Below are positions 48,476 to 59,590 of a DNA stretch of 64,000 nt, one piece after another. A program made the translations under genes and the position numbers. The stretch covers positions 27,934,574-27,998,573 of the forward strand of contig OX579633.1 of NCBI GenBank assembly GCA_951230915.1. The letters run 5' to 3'. The notes beneath the pieces were generated by a model. The model searched no databases. It was given only the letters and a program-made list of their open reading frames with translations, and was not told where the DNA came from. The DNA comes from Antitrichia curtipendula. Lineage: Eukaryota; Streptophyta; Bryopsida; Hypnales; Leucodontaceae. How positions within the stretch are numbered: position 1 is the stretch's first letter; the number at the start of each line of letters is the position of its first letter.

Positions 48476-48681
48476 TCTTGATACCTGTAAAATGACACAC
48501 ACGATACTGTATGCGAATACAATGACAATTTGCTTTGCCTTCTGTTGCGTGAAGGCAACTGAAATGTGGCAAAACAATGTCAAATGTATAACACTTCCCC
48601 TCAAATTGCAGAGCGAAGCTTTCTCAAGCTCGGACAGTGCAACTCAAAAGAGGAAGCACGTAAACTGTCCAAAAAAGTTTA

Positions 48682-48688
48682 CTTATAC
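48682..48688 (-). promoter_or_regulatory. TATA-like box of RING gene 2
   Basis: GTATAAG on the minus strand, between the array and the ATG at 48475. TTTTACAG just before the ATG suggests a leader intron end. Confidence 0.45.
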
Positions 48689-48699
48689 CCCCTAATTAC

Positions 48700-49335
48700 C
48701 AACCCGATTAGGCAGGGTAATTAACATAACATCAGCCCGTCCCCCCCCGAATCCAAACCGTCCAGGGCGTGGGACAGCCCTGGAATGGACGGCCGATACG
48801 TCCACAGAGGTCCGACACAGGGTTGGGACGTCGTCAACGGGTTCGGGGCGCCGTCGACAGGTTCGGGAAATAATTACACCGCCATCCGAGACTTGGACGG
48901 ACGGATTTTCCGTCCTCTCGACGGTCTGCCCGTCCCCTTGACGGCCTGCCCGTTTCGTCGACGGATTGCCCGTCCCCTCAATGGCATACCCGTCTCCTGG
49001 ACGGCATACTCGTCTTCTCGACAGCATACCCCTCTCCTGGACGGCATACCCGTCTCGTGGACGGAATACCCGTCTCGTGGACGGCATACCCGTCTCTTCG
49101 ACGGAATACCCGTCTCGTGGACGGCAAACCCATCTCCTCGACGGGATATCCGTCCTCTGGACGGCCTACTCGTCTCTTGGACGGAAAGGCCGTCCAAAAG
49201 GACGAGGTGCCCGTCTCTTCGACGGCCTATCACTAGTCGGGAACGGCCCGCCCATCCTCTTGATGGCCTGTCCTTGGTCGGGAACGGCCTGCCCATCCTC
49301 TTGACGGCCTGCCGAACGTCCTGGACGGCCCTTTA
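48700..49335. repeat. GC-rich palindromic array, about 20-bp unit
   Basis: About twenty-five units of GGACGGCATACCCGTCTCNT type. Each contains GACGG-N5-CCGTC, a near-perfect dyad. Spacer bases vary (CATAC, CCTGC, AATAC) while the half-sites are kept. Confidence 0.93.
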
Positions 49336-49339
49336 AAAT

Positions 49340-51855
49340 TTTATTTTTATTCTTTTGAAAATTGATTTTTTATTTTTAGTAAAAAGCAGTTTTTTTATTT
49401 CTTCATATCATGTCCATGTTAGAAAGTCTTGTAGCCATCTTAGAAAATGTTATGACTGTTTTAAGTGGGAAGATGACCATCATGGAAACAATTTTCTGCT
49501 GATTTGGGGTAGTCTACAAACTCTTTTGTGCTTACTGGACAGTACACTTCAAAAAATTTTAAAAAATCATATTTAATCCAAAAAATAAAATTCCAGTTGC
49601 GTTCTTCATTTCTCACATGTGTCTTTGTATGGAAAAAATTTGATTATTTTTGCTAAAGGAAATACAACAAATCAGTCATTCTGCCTGTCATAGGCAGGTT
49701 TACCTTATATCACAAGGATAATGACATTAGAATCCATCATAGCATAAACTTAATTTCCATTTCATCATTTATTTAGAATGTACTAAATGTAGTAGACATT
49801 AAAAACACATTCGAAGTGCAAATCGCAATAATGAAATTTCATTTTTAGGGTCGTGTTGGGGGATTTTACATAAAATAGGAACTAGAGAAAATGAACTTTT
49901 GCTTGATAGTTAGACTCAAACTCAGAAAATATCAATTTGGGGGACAAATTTCAGATTTAGACTAAGGAGCAACAACTTCCCAAGATACACTAAAGTAGCA
50001 TTTTTTTTTTTTTTTTTTTTTCCTAAACTCTAAATTACGCGGAGGCAAATATCGGAAAGACTACAAAATCATTTGGATACACTTTGTAACTCAACATGGA
50101 AGGTCCCCGAAAAATGAATTGAACGCTTCCACAATCTTTCCATCTCATTGAAGTGATTGAATTGCCATCAAATTGGCACTAAATGATGTCGTTGGGCGTT
50201 CAGAGGTTGATGTTTATTGTAAATATCTTGCAATCTACAATTCTATATAGGCAAAGTTTGTGAAATTTCTTCCGGTCAATTGAACACTACTCTAGTACTC
50301 TAGTATGAGATCTAACATACTACAAGTAGATGTGCACCTTAAAGGCCTAAAGTCCTAAACACATTCATTTTTTTTTTTTACATTCTTTACTATAGAAATG
50401 GCAATTTATTTCAGATATAGGATGCAAAAGAGGCCTTGGGACTTTAGTCAGTTTAGTGGTTAACATACGGTACTACATAAGCAATTAATAAACAATCCAT
50501 ATGAAAAACTATAATAATTCACCGTTAGTTGCTTTATAATTTAGAAGCCATAAAAAAAATATAGAGACCACAAAAATGTGAAGTTCATGTACTCAATGTT
50601 GCATTTCAATTTTATTACACCAATCCACTCTTATTTGCTATAGTTACATAAACTTGAACATCAAATACTCTTAAAATTGCAACAGTGAAGAGGGTTTAGG
50701 GTTTAGGGTTTAGGGTTTAGGGTTTGGGATTTAGGGTATTGTCCTATAGGATTTACTTCAAAACCTAGCATGGACCGGAAACCACGAAAAATGTTCTTCC
50801 TTTTTTTAGTTGGCATTATAAGTGCAAAACTTGATCGAGATGTAGTCTTTGAAGTTTGAATTGGAAAAAAATAGATTAATGATTTAAAATCAAAGTTTTA
50901 TAAAACATATTGAAGACATCAAAAAACGGCATAACAATATCTTTAGAAGGTAAAACATTCTTAAGTTTAGATGTATAGGGCTACATTCTTTTTCTGTAAT
51001 GTATGAATGGAAAGCCAAAACAATGTTTTACATTAATCAATGATATGCATATGACATATGTTGTTTAGGAGGTCTTTCACTTATTTCATAATTAACCATT
51101 TCAGAGTTTTAATCTTACTACCTTTAACTAGAACATTTAGAGGGTGGTTTATTGTCTTGGTCTTTGTATATTTGATCCGGGCTTAGTAAGTTATTGAATG
51201 TTTGTACGTTTGAGACTTTGAGTTGAGTATATTAGTGTAGACAAGGTTTAAAATTCAACAAAATACTAAATTGTCAGGTGCACTTACATGCAGGGAAGGA
51301 TGGAATCAAAATACAATAATTCCAAAGGTGAAATCGTTGGAGTTATAATTGATAAAATGCATTTGAATTCGAATTTGAGCCCTACAGAATATAAATTATT
51401 TTAAGGGATTGCGAGATTCTTGGATTTTTGTAAAAAAAACATTGCCCAATGCCAACAACTTTCGTGAAAATGGGTGCAATTAGAATGAATCAAATATTAA
51501 CATGAACATCCAAATAGAACATTCTAGGACTGACATTAAGAAGTTTTCAATTTGACCTTCTATGGTTTTTGCTATGTTTTTTCCATTATTTACGTGCAAC
51601 AAAATATAATTCCATTCTAAATGAGCATTAAACCTTGTTTTTTGAGCATTTGAATGTCATCTCTGGTATTTATTTGTCCTCTAATTGAAACAAGTGTGAA
51701 CATTAAGTTAGCATTCTTAAACTACCCGCCACCGTAGTCTAATGCCCGATTGAGAGGGAGGACACCTGTCCTGACAAGTCCGAGAGTGCCAAATCACATA
51801 AATGAAAAATTCTCCGAACAAGGATTAGAAATGAGTTACACTCGGCCAGCACTGT
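49340..51855. other. AT-rich non-coding stretch inside element 2
   Basis: No gene is seen. It contains poly-T tracts near 50000 and 50368 and the telomere-type repeat at 50692. Confidence 0.5.
50692..50738. repeat. Interstitial telomere repeat (TTTAGGG)n
   Basis: Four perfect GTTTAGG units followed by two degenerate ones, inside element 2. Confidence 0.93.
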
Positions 51856-51859
51856 TTTA

Positions 51860-52350
51860 AATGGCCCGCTCAACGGCCTTCCCGCCCTCTCGACGGCCTT
51901 CCCGTTTCTCGAAAGTCTTCCCGTCCTCTCGACGGCCTTCCTGCCCTCTCGACGGCCTTCCCGTTTCTCGAAAGTCTTCCCGTCCTCTCGACGGCCAGTT
52001 CGCGGGCTGGACGGCTTGGCCCCCTGGACGGCCAGTTCATGGGCTGGATGGCCTTCCCGTCCTCAGGCCAAGCAGTCCGCAGGCTGGACGGTCTCCCCTC
52101 GTGGACGGCCTTCCCGTCCTCTCGACGGCCAGTCTGCGGGCTGGACGGCCTTCCCGTCCCCAGGCCTAAAACCGTAGGCTGGACGGTCTCCCCCCGTGGA
52201 CGGCCTTCCCGTCCTCTCGACGGCTAGTCCGCGGGCTGGACGGCTTGGCCCCTGGACGGCTTGTCCCTCTGGACGGCCTTCCCGTCCTCTAGACGCCTTA
52301 GACGGCCCTAGACGCTCTGTCCGTCCTCTCGACGGCCTGTCCGTCGACGT
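51860..52350. repeat. GC-rich palindromic array upstream of kinase gene 2
   Basis: Units of CTCTCGACGGCCTTCCCGTC, 20 bp, carrying GACGG-N5-CCGTC. Larger blocks (CGCGGGCTGGACGGCTTGGC) are repeated about every 120-130 bp. Confidence 0.93.
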
Positions 52351-52360
52351 GAATGATTGG

Positions 52361-52553
52361 GGTGGATTGACCCCCTCGCTCGGCCTTACCAAGGATGCAT
52401 GTAAAAAAAAGCCCTCTATTTTCGGCCGATCCAGGGTTATTATTTGATGTGATTGAACTAATTAGGGGTCTTTATGAATTCAGAATTTGCAAAAAAGGAA
52501 TGGTGCGGAAAACAGGGTCGGCCCGGAGGGCCGAGCGAGGGGGTCAGTTCACC
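52361..52553. repeat. Inverted repeat framing the kinase 2 promoter region
   Basis: GGTGGATTGACCCCCTCGCT (arm 52361-52385) recurs inverted as AGCGAGGGGGTCAGTTCACC (arm 52529-52553), with few mismatches, around a 143-bp AT-richer core. Confidence 0.85.
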
Positions 52554-52571
52554 CCGGCCACATGAAATGGG

Positions 52572-52578
52572 TATATAA
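52572..52578 (+). promoter_or_regulatory. TATA box of kinase gene 2
   Basis: TATATAA in the context GGGTATATAAGAC, about 200 bp ahead of the ATG at 52780. Confidence 0.65.
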
Positions 52579-52779
52579 GACTGTTTTTAGGGTACTTTCG
52601 CCACAGTCTCTCCTGCTCTGACGGTGCTCTCTTGGATTGGATTGGTTGCAGTCCTTGCTTGCGAGCGCGAGTGTTGGGTAGAGGCTGTTTTGAGGAATAA
52701 GGGGGGCGGTTTTTCACTTTGTGGAAGACGAATTCCTAATTCCTTTGATTTTGATTATTTGTTACTTGTTACTGTCACG

Positions 52780-54439
52780 ATGGCTGGTCGCGATTTCTCG
52801 AAGAGAAAGGTTGATGATTGGTGGACAGGTGTTGGAGATGCACCGGTTATGGACCTGTATGCGGAATCACCAGAGCCCGTTTCAGAGGCCGTAGCTACAG
52901 AAGGGTCTGTAGCTGCTGGGGGGGGCGAAGAGTCTTCGAAGGGGAAAAAAAAAACGAAGGAGGCACAAGGCTACAAATCCAGAGAAGTGGCCAAGCAAGG
53001 GTGCAACGCGAAAACTGCATGAAGTGGCGTTGGAATTTTTTGATCAGTATTCGATTTTGCAGTTGAACTCAACATACGTCTCATGCGGATTACAGGGAGT
53101 GGATAAAATTAAACAAAAGTTCCACCACATGTTCTGGACAACAATGAGCGCAGATGAGTGGCATGAAGACCGCACGAAACAATGCTTTGAGCATTGGTTG
53201 GAGTCACAAGTGCAAACGTGTATCTTCAACCTTGCCCAAGTTGCGGAAAAAATAAAAGGCTTTGAGAAGAGTGTAGTGCCTAGACAACAAGCATTGAGTT
53301 TGTTGCACAAGAAGGTGTATTGGTGGCATGATGCAGTGCGTGGATTGTCTTCAAGCAACATCCGTTCCGCTCCGTGGTTTCAACGAAGTCAGAACTTGGC
53401 CTTTGGTCAACAAGCTGCAGGAGGAGTGGTTTTCCTTGAAAGAGGAGTGGTGGTGGTTCCTTTGTCTGGCCATAGCAAACAAGGGGGGCATGGGAGGGTG
53501 CGCAAAGTATGTGTTCAAAATTCAAAACATATTCCCGAGAATATGGAATTAGCTGGGAAGTCAGCCTTGCGCGTGGATGAATTGAAGAAGTCCAGGGAGA
53601 AGTTGTCCATCGAGGCATTGGTATGTCCGTGCGAGCATCCAGGGGTCATCAAATTCTTTGCTATAAATGACATGACCATGGAGTATTATTTGCAATGGTG
53701 GAATGGCGGTACTCTCGGCGCCATGTTTACCCTTGATGAGAAGAACCGAGATCTAGATGAAATTGGGGAGTTGGCTTACCATGCAACTCCCCAATCAATG
53801 CAAGAAGCCAAACGACTCATGGCATAGAGACGCAAGCGCACTGAACTTGCGTGGGCGATGATTTGCATTGTGGATGCAGTGCAACAGTGCTCTGTATTGC
53901 ACAACGACATCACACCGGAGAACATTATGCTTCATTTTCCGAATGATGATAGAAGAACCGTGTGGATTGGTCTATGTGATAGGGGAATGGGTAGCCGCAT
54001 CAACGAAGAAACCCCTTCTCTTTACCAATTCAATTGTCCAAGGAAGTTTCAGGCAACTCGAGCGCAACGTTGGTGGGTGGCTCCTGAGTTGATGTACTTG
54101 ATTGGAGAGACAGGAACTTCATCATCTCCTACTCGCAGAGTTAAGCTACCGTGTGTTAGTATACACACGGACGGATACTCCATAGGGAAATTGGCTATGA
54201 AGGTATGGAAAAAAGATCGCGGAAATGTAGATATGATTCCGGACCTTACGGCATTTGGTACGTTTCAAACCTTGTTGGGTGAATTGTGCAAGGCGGAGCC
54301 ACTACAACGACGCTCGGTGACTGGAGTCGTGCAACATCTAAGTGGTGCTCCAACGTTTTGGACACCACCCATGGATTGCTACCGCGAGGCCCGCAAAGAA
54401 CAAGACCTTCAAGAAGAGCAAGCGCGCAATGAAGATTAG
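52780..54439 (+). pseudogene. Divergent protein-kinase-like protein, one frameshift and one stop
   Basis: ATG 52780 (MAGRDFSKRKVDDWW). The frame changes at a run of ten A (52945-52954); the next frame continues with basic sequence KWPSKGATRKLHEV and is homologous onwards. One in-frame TAG at 53825-53827 lies just before RRKRTELAWAM, where the intact relative has KKKRTELAWAL. Kinase features: GGHGRVRKV loop, candidate Lys in ELAGKSAL, EALVCPCEHPGVIKF (helix C Glu), QWWNGGTL, catalytic loop HNDITPENIM, CDRG in place of DFG, and WWVAPELMYL with APE intact. The C-terminus is charged (QEEQARNED). Same family as 11683-13131 but with opposite orientation relative to the transposase. Confidence 0.75.
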
Positions 54440-55766
54440 ATAATAGTGTATTATCATGTAGTTGCAAAATTAGTGTTTACTTAGTACATGCGGTTATTAT
54501 AGTATGGGCTTGAGGACATCCATAGCAATGTAGCACACTTTGTGGCTTCAATGCATTTTGTACTCATTTTGGTTTATATAAAGTTATAAACGTATTTTAC
54601 CTAAACATTGAGTTGTAAAAAATTTCTTGTCTTCCCTAACTTTATCATTTAAATTGCGTGTAAACACACATCTTATATCTTTAGTACTAAAAACTTTGAA
54701 TTGTATATCACTACAAGAAATTTCAATTAGTTTTGTGCAAAATTGTAATTGTCAACATTTTTGTTGCACTTCATGCCATAAATAAGTAAAAATAGAAAAA
54801 AAAATTCAAGAGATTCTAAATTTTTAGTTTTTTACAAGAGGTACAAATATCAATAGAGATTTCTAGTCAGAAAAATTTTCAATTGTTTATTTAATTTTTC
54901 ATGCCCAAAACTAGTAAACAACCACAAAGAAAAGCTTGAAGTCAAATTTGACTATCAAACCAAATTTATATTTTTATTGAAAATCAGCATAATATTTTAA
55001 TATTTTTCAACATACGTAAGAATTCATTTTCTATTTATGCTTTTTTTTTCCAGAAAATTCAATGGAAAATTGATTTTATTGTGATTTTATAAAGCTAAAC
55101 GTGGAAATCAGATTTTTTCAATTATAATATGTATGAGAATAATCTGAAACTAGGGCCATAAATGAATGAATGAACACAAATTATAGTTTTATAATTTTAA
55201 TTTTAATGAAATTTGAAAAAAAGAAAACATACATGAAAAAAACACCACACTGTGTTATTTGGATTGCAAACATAGTTTCCAATTGCAATAATTCTTTCAA
55301 ATTTTGACCTCGATTCTTGAATATTCAAAAAAATAATTCAAAAACAATAGTGCCCCGAAGGCCCAATTTTCCATAAATCACACTCAGTGAAAGTTAATCT
55401 GAAATTGCAAAGCTAGCATTCAGAAAACTAGTTTTTCCAAGTTTGAATGCTAATATCTTTCAATCTATTCGGTCAAACTTCATGAAATTTTTACCACGTG
55501 ATAAAAAACATGTGAAGTATAAGATCTTACGGTTAGATGTTGTAAAAAACATTTTTTCCGTATGTTGAGGCAAATGCAAGAGAAAAGACAGTTTTGCGTT
55601 TTTTTTTGGGTAATGACTTCGGGACTTTAGGGGTAAACAGTTCTATGAGAATGAAAGGAACAAAAGTCATATTTCATATTAATGCTGATTTCAATATGCA
55701 AGGTATTGAGCTGCTAAAACCATTGCATTTGAAAACATGAAGATCCTATTGTCTTTTCAAAAACAT
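54440..55766. other. AT-rich non-coding stretch between kinase and transposase
   Basis: No gene is seen. It contains a lone CACTACAAGAAA at 54709 and a GACTTTAGGGG end at 55633. Confidence 0.45.
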
Positions 55767-58700
55767 TCAACGTCTTCCATGCCTAGGAATGCGCATAGAA
55801 GTATTTGCATTTGCTTCTTGTACTATTGGTTCACTACCACCCATTTCTTCGAGTGGACCTTGTCGAGGCACCGGCCCCCTGTAATCACTATCTCCTGGAA
55901 CCTCACCATCTTCACCTATAGTACCAACGATGGATTCACCATCATCATTGGATGTTGCACTACCACTTTCGCTGGAGGCCTCGGAATTGCGGTTTCGTTG
56001 TGGTCGAGCTATAGAAGACAACGTCCGAAGAGGTCGTTGGCCCATTGCGTTCATAATGCCATCTGTATTGGGTCCTCCTGTTTGAACTTCTCTTGAAAAT
56101 GGTTGGGAAGCCGCTTCTTCCCTCCTTAGCCTTCTACGCGTTCTACTACTTACACGTTCACTAGTAGTACCTTGTGGTCGTGGACGCTTCCCTCGATTAT
56201 TGGCATGTACAGGTGGCCGCAATGAAGTCGTATTTCTAGTCACACGCTGTGACACCATACCAGCCAATCGTATACCTATCGACGAAGTTGGTTCGTGTGG
56301 ACGGAAGTCGGAACTAGACGGCCTTGATGAACTTTGAATTTGTAGATTTTCCAATATTGGCATTTGCCTTTGTGCAACCGAGACTCGATTTGGAGGGGCC
56401 ATATGTGCTTCTCCACCTTGAGGGGGCCCTTCACTGCGGGTGGTCCTCATGGGCAATGACGGTGGTACTACTACGTCTTCTTCACGTTCTCTTTGAACGT
56501 CAACACCATCTCTTTCTATTGTGGCATCAACTTGTACATCCATAGGGTCTGGACTTAGTGGTCTCGGTGCCACAACGTCCTCGTTTGTATTGCCCCCACT
56601 TGGCCCAGCATTCCACGTTTGTGGCATTCGTGGTGGACTTCCTTGATGTCCCTCGTAGTCATTGTCGTTGTTATCACCCTCTTCAAAGTCAAATACGGAT
56701 GCATCAATTAGAGGACGCACTCCTCCCGCCCCACGAAATCTATCAAACGGTGGCTCATCGTCGTCATTGGAACTATCATCTGAATCGTCATCATTGGGAT
56801 CAGAGAGAACCAAACCACGGTCTAGACCATCAGATTCATCTGTCATGGAATCCTCTGACATCATGTTTTCAGTATACCACCTTGTCGGATTTGCTGCAGC
56901 CCTTTCTCTAAGAGTCTTGGAATTGGTATAAATGTAAACCAATTCCTCAGCATGCTCTAATGTCAATCTATTGCGTGATTTGTTGTGGACAAACGAATAC
57001 ATGCTCCAATTGCGTTCACAGGATGATGCAGAACACACTTGCGAGAGGATCTTTCTGGCAATCGGTGCAAGTGTACGAGCACCGGCTCCGAGAAGGTCCC
57101 ACCATTCGTGAGGTTGCAAATTCAAGGCGTTTACATTAGGAAGTCCACCGAAAATGCCTCGCCGATCTCTAAATGCTTGGTACTCAGACAAAGCTGAAGC
57201 AAATGCTTGATCTCCAACAGCCAATTTGTGCAAAATTCTCAGTATGGCTTCTCTTGCCTCATTATCATCCATTAGCATGACTTCGTCAAGTAAAAAGGGA
57301 TTCAATAGAGCCCCAGCGTAATGCAAATCTGTCCTGAGCATATCCCAGCGCTTGTAAAAATCATCGGTGGCGGAAATTGCATATCTCCGCTCTAATGAAA
57401 ATGGTGGATCCTCCAAAGATAAAACATGCTTTTCCACCTTTTTCATTACAAGCCATGCCTTGTCTAAGCACGGGTGCTTGCCATCAAACTCTCGAAGAGC
57501 AATCAACACGGGCTTCACTATGTGCACAAAGTTCAAACATTTCCTCCAAAATTCATCCGTTCGCACATATCGTCGCACATCGTTAGCTTTTCTTTGCTTT
57601 TGATTGGATGCCAATCTCCGCGTGTACTCATTCCACTGCGGATCGCGGATTGTCGATTCTATCGCTTCCCTCACCTCCACCAAACGTTCGATCATGAGGA
57701 ACATGGTAGTAAAGCGTGTTTGAACGGGATTTTTCAAAACGTGATTAGGAGAATGTCGTCGAAAGATTGCAAGTGGCATGTGATGCGTTCGAATGTATTT
57801 CACAATTGACTTGGCTTTCTTGACCATACTTGTAATCCAATCTTGTTTTCCCCAATCTTCAAGTAGAAGGTCAAGTGCATGTGCTGAACACCTTTGAAAA
57901 TATATGTGTGAAAATCTATGAAGTAACAGAGCACCAGCGGCCAACATGTTTGCTGCATTGTTTGTACAAACTTGTACCACGTTCTGTGCCCCTACCTCGT
58001 CAATGTAATCACCCATGCAATTATCCACGTAAATAGCATCTTTGCATTCGCCTGTTGTATCTATCGATCCAAGAAAAACCTCTCCACTTGTACATGCCAA
58101 CATGACATTCATCAATGGTCGATGTGTAACGTTGTCCCATCCATCAGAGCATATTGTAACGCCATATTTGTGGATTGGTGCCCTCGTCTTCTCTGCTACA
58201 ATTGCTGCCATTTCGTCTTTTGTAGATTTTATGAGCTTTGTACGAAGTGCATGGTACGCTAGAGGTTTGTAGCCAACTCTTGATTCCGATGTTGATTTCA
58301 CTACATCCAAAAAAGCAGGATGCCTCACTACATTGAATGGTATATTGGCTTCGTAGAAAAACTTAGCCCACTTCTTGTCAAGTACTTGCTTGTTTGATGC
58401 GTTCAGTCCTTCTTGTAGAGACAGTTGCCTCATCGATCGACTGTGGGTCAAACTAGGGTTGGGCGCCTCCGATGATCGTACTTGAGAGCTTTGCCCCTCA
58501 GTGTTTTCTCCTCCATCGTTTGCCGAGATTGAAGCATCATGTTGTTGCTCACCACGTACTACACTTGGTAGTATCGTTGATGGTGATGTCACTTCCACGT
58601 CGCGTCCAGTTCCATGCGAAGTGTCCGTAGGTATATGTCCTCCACAATTAAAAAACATTACCTTCACGGCTGCATTGACTTTAGTGCATGCTCTCACTCC

Positions 58701-58847
58701 AAGGAGGGTGTCATTTCGTCTATATCCCAAATGGAAAAGCAACCGATCCTTTCGATAGCTTAGCAAAGCTTCGCAAAACTTGCAAACAACTTTTCCATCT
58801 AGCCGTAGTGTGTACCAAGGTTCCCACTGTGATCTTGCTCCACCCAT
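55767..58847 (-). CDS. hAT transposase (BED finger, DUF659, hATC), intact 1026-residue frame
   Basis: ATG at 58847. Domains: BED-type finger at about 8-45 (C22, C25, H39 in CKFCE...HLGYR); DUF659-type catalytic half at about 195-335, with the first acidic position D235 (CSDGWDN) and second position N296 (CTNNAAN) where the relative at 16448-19669 and hAT enzymes generally have Asp; EWW at 581-583 ahead of the C-terminal dimerisation region SASSCERNWSMYSFVHNKSR at 607-626, continuing LVYIYTN. A 380-residue acidic, Ser/Pro/Arg-rich tail follows, longer than in typical plant hAT enzymes. It should bind CAGGGTTG ends and cut by a DDE mechanism. The Asp-to-Asn change predicts loss of catalysis, perhaps leaving a DNA-binding protein. 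The gene lies 0.75 kb from the right terminus. Confidence 0.88.
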   Translation of the reverse strand: MGGARSQWEPWYTLRLDGKVVCKFCEALLSYRKDRLLFHLGYRRNDTLLGVRACTKVNAAVKVMFFNCGGHIPTDTSHGTGRDVEVTSPSTILPSVVRGEQQHDASISANDGGENTEGQSSQVRSSEAPNPSLTHSRSMRQLSLQEGLNASNKQVLDKKWAKFFYEANIPFNVVRHPAFLDVVKSTSESRVGYKPLAYHALRTKLIKSTKDEMAAIVAEKTRAPIHKYGVTICSDGWDNVTHRPLMNVMLACTSGEVFLGSIDTTGECKDAIYVDNCMGDYIDEVGAQNVVQVCTNNAANMLAAGALLLHRFSHIYFQRCSAHALDLLLEDWGKQDWITSMVKKAKSIVKYIRTHHMPLAIFRRHSPNHVLKNPVQTRFTTMFLMIERLVEVREAIESTIRDPQWNEYTRRLASNQKQRKANDVRRYVRTDEFWRKCLNFVHIVKPVLIALREFDGKHPCLDKAWLVMKKVEKHVLSLEDPPFSLERRYAISATDDFYKRWDMLRTDLHYAGALLNPFLLDEVMLMDDNEAREAILRILHKLAVGDQAFASALSEYQAFRDRRGIFGGLPNVNALNLQPHEWWDLLGAGARTLAPIARKILSQVCSASSCERNWSMYSFVHNKSRNRLTLEHAEELVYIYTNSKTLRERAAANPTRWYTENMMSEDSMTDESDGLDRGLVLSDPNDDDSDDSSNDDDEPPFDRFRGAGGVRPLIDASVFDFEEGDNNDNDYEGHQGSPPRMPQTWNAGPSGGNTNEDVVAPRPLSPDPMDVQVDATIERDGVDVQREREEDVVVPPSLPMRTTRSEGPPQGGEAHMAPPNRVSVAQRQMPILENLQIQSSSRPSSSDFRPHEPTSSIGIRLAGMVSQRVTRNTTSLRPPVHANNRGKRPRPQGTTSERVSSRTRRRLRREEAASQPFSREVQTGGPNTDGIMNAMGQRPLRTLSSIARPQRNRNSEASSESGSATSNDDGESIVGTIGEDGEVPGDSDYRGPVPRQGPLEEMGGSEPIVQEANANTSMRIPRHGRR

Positions 58848-59060
58848 TGTTCTTATCTATCCTCCTTTACCTGCCCCTGCACCAAAAAAAAGATTAGTAT
58901 TCTGTTTGAAATGTGATGTGGAAACAACACTTGTTGCTCTCACAACAAGTGCCACCACAACACACTCTTCTTGGACTTCGCTCTACCGCAATGGTTGTAC
59001 TCCAACCAAGTCATGAAAGGCAAAATCAGCAAGGGAAAGTAATCTTGAATAGGCAGAAGT

Positions 59061-59073
59061 CCTTAATATACAC
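59061..59073 (-). promoter_or_regulatory. TATA-like box of transposase gene 2
   Basis: GTGTATATTAAGG on the minus strand, between the array and the ATG at 58847. CCCTAAACCCTAAACCC (telo-box type) lies just upstream at 59091-59108. Confidence 0.5.
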
Positions 59074-59109
59074 CTTGAAGCCCTCCCTAAAACCCTAAAC
59101 CCTAAACCC

Positions 59110-59590
59110 AGCTAGACGGAGTGACGGCTGATGGGGTGGACCCTAAACCCGCAGCCTTGCCAACAAAACCGTCCAAGGGGCGACTGTCCCGTCCTGTAAT
59201 ATTCCGGTCCAGGGGACGGGACGGTTTCCCGTCCAGAGGACGGAGAGGCCGTCCAAGGGACGGATTACCGTCCTGGAGACAAGAATTCCGTCCAGAGACG
59301 GGCTCTCCGTCCAGGGGACGGCTTACCGTCCAGCGACGGACTCTCCGTCCAGAGGACGGCTTAACGTCCACCGGACGGCCTCTTCGTCCACAGACGGGCT
59401 CTCCGTCCAAGAGACGGATGTCCATTTGGCGACGGAGTCACCGTCCAAAAGACAGCCCGACGCCGTCGCAGAATGGACAGACTTCATCCCCGCTCCGGAT
59501 GGACCTGTCAGTATCGGCGACGGGCTATGACGCGTCAGGACGGACGCGTCATGACATCCGGACGTGAAAAGCCCACGTCACGTCCGGATA
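59110..59590. repeat. Subterminal GC-rich palindromic array, right end of element 2
   Basis: Dyads GGACGG-N4-CCGTCC (N4 = TTTC, ATTA, CTTA) and GACGGGCTCTCCGTCC recur about every 20-30 bp. Beyond 59465 they merge into GACGCGTC-rich terminal sequence. Confidence 0.92.

Noticed and set aside
52624..52779. Upstream in-frame ATG start for kinase gene 2
   Set aside because: The segment between the TATA box and 52780 reads as leader; the ATG at 52780 gives the basic start expected for the family.
54709..54720. CACTACAAGAAA, a possible CACTA terminus
   Set aside because: No TTTCTTGTAGTG partner with a 3-bp duplication found nearby, so no element is called.
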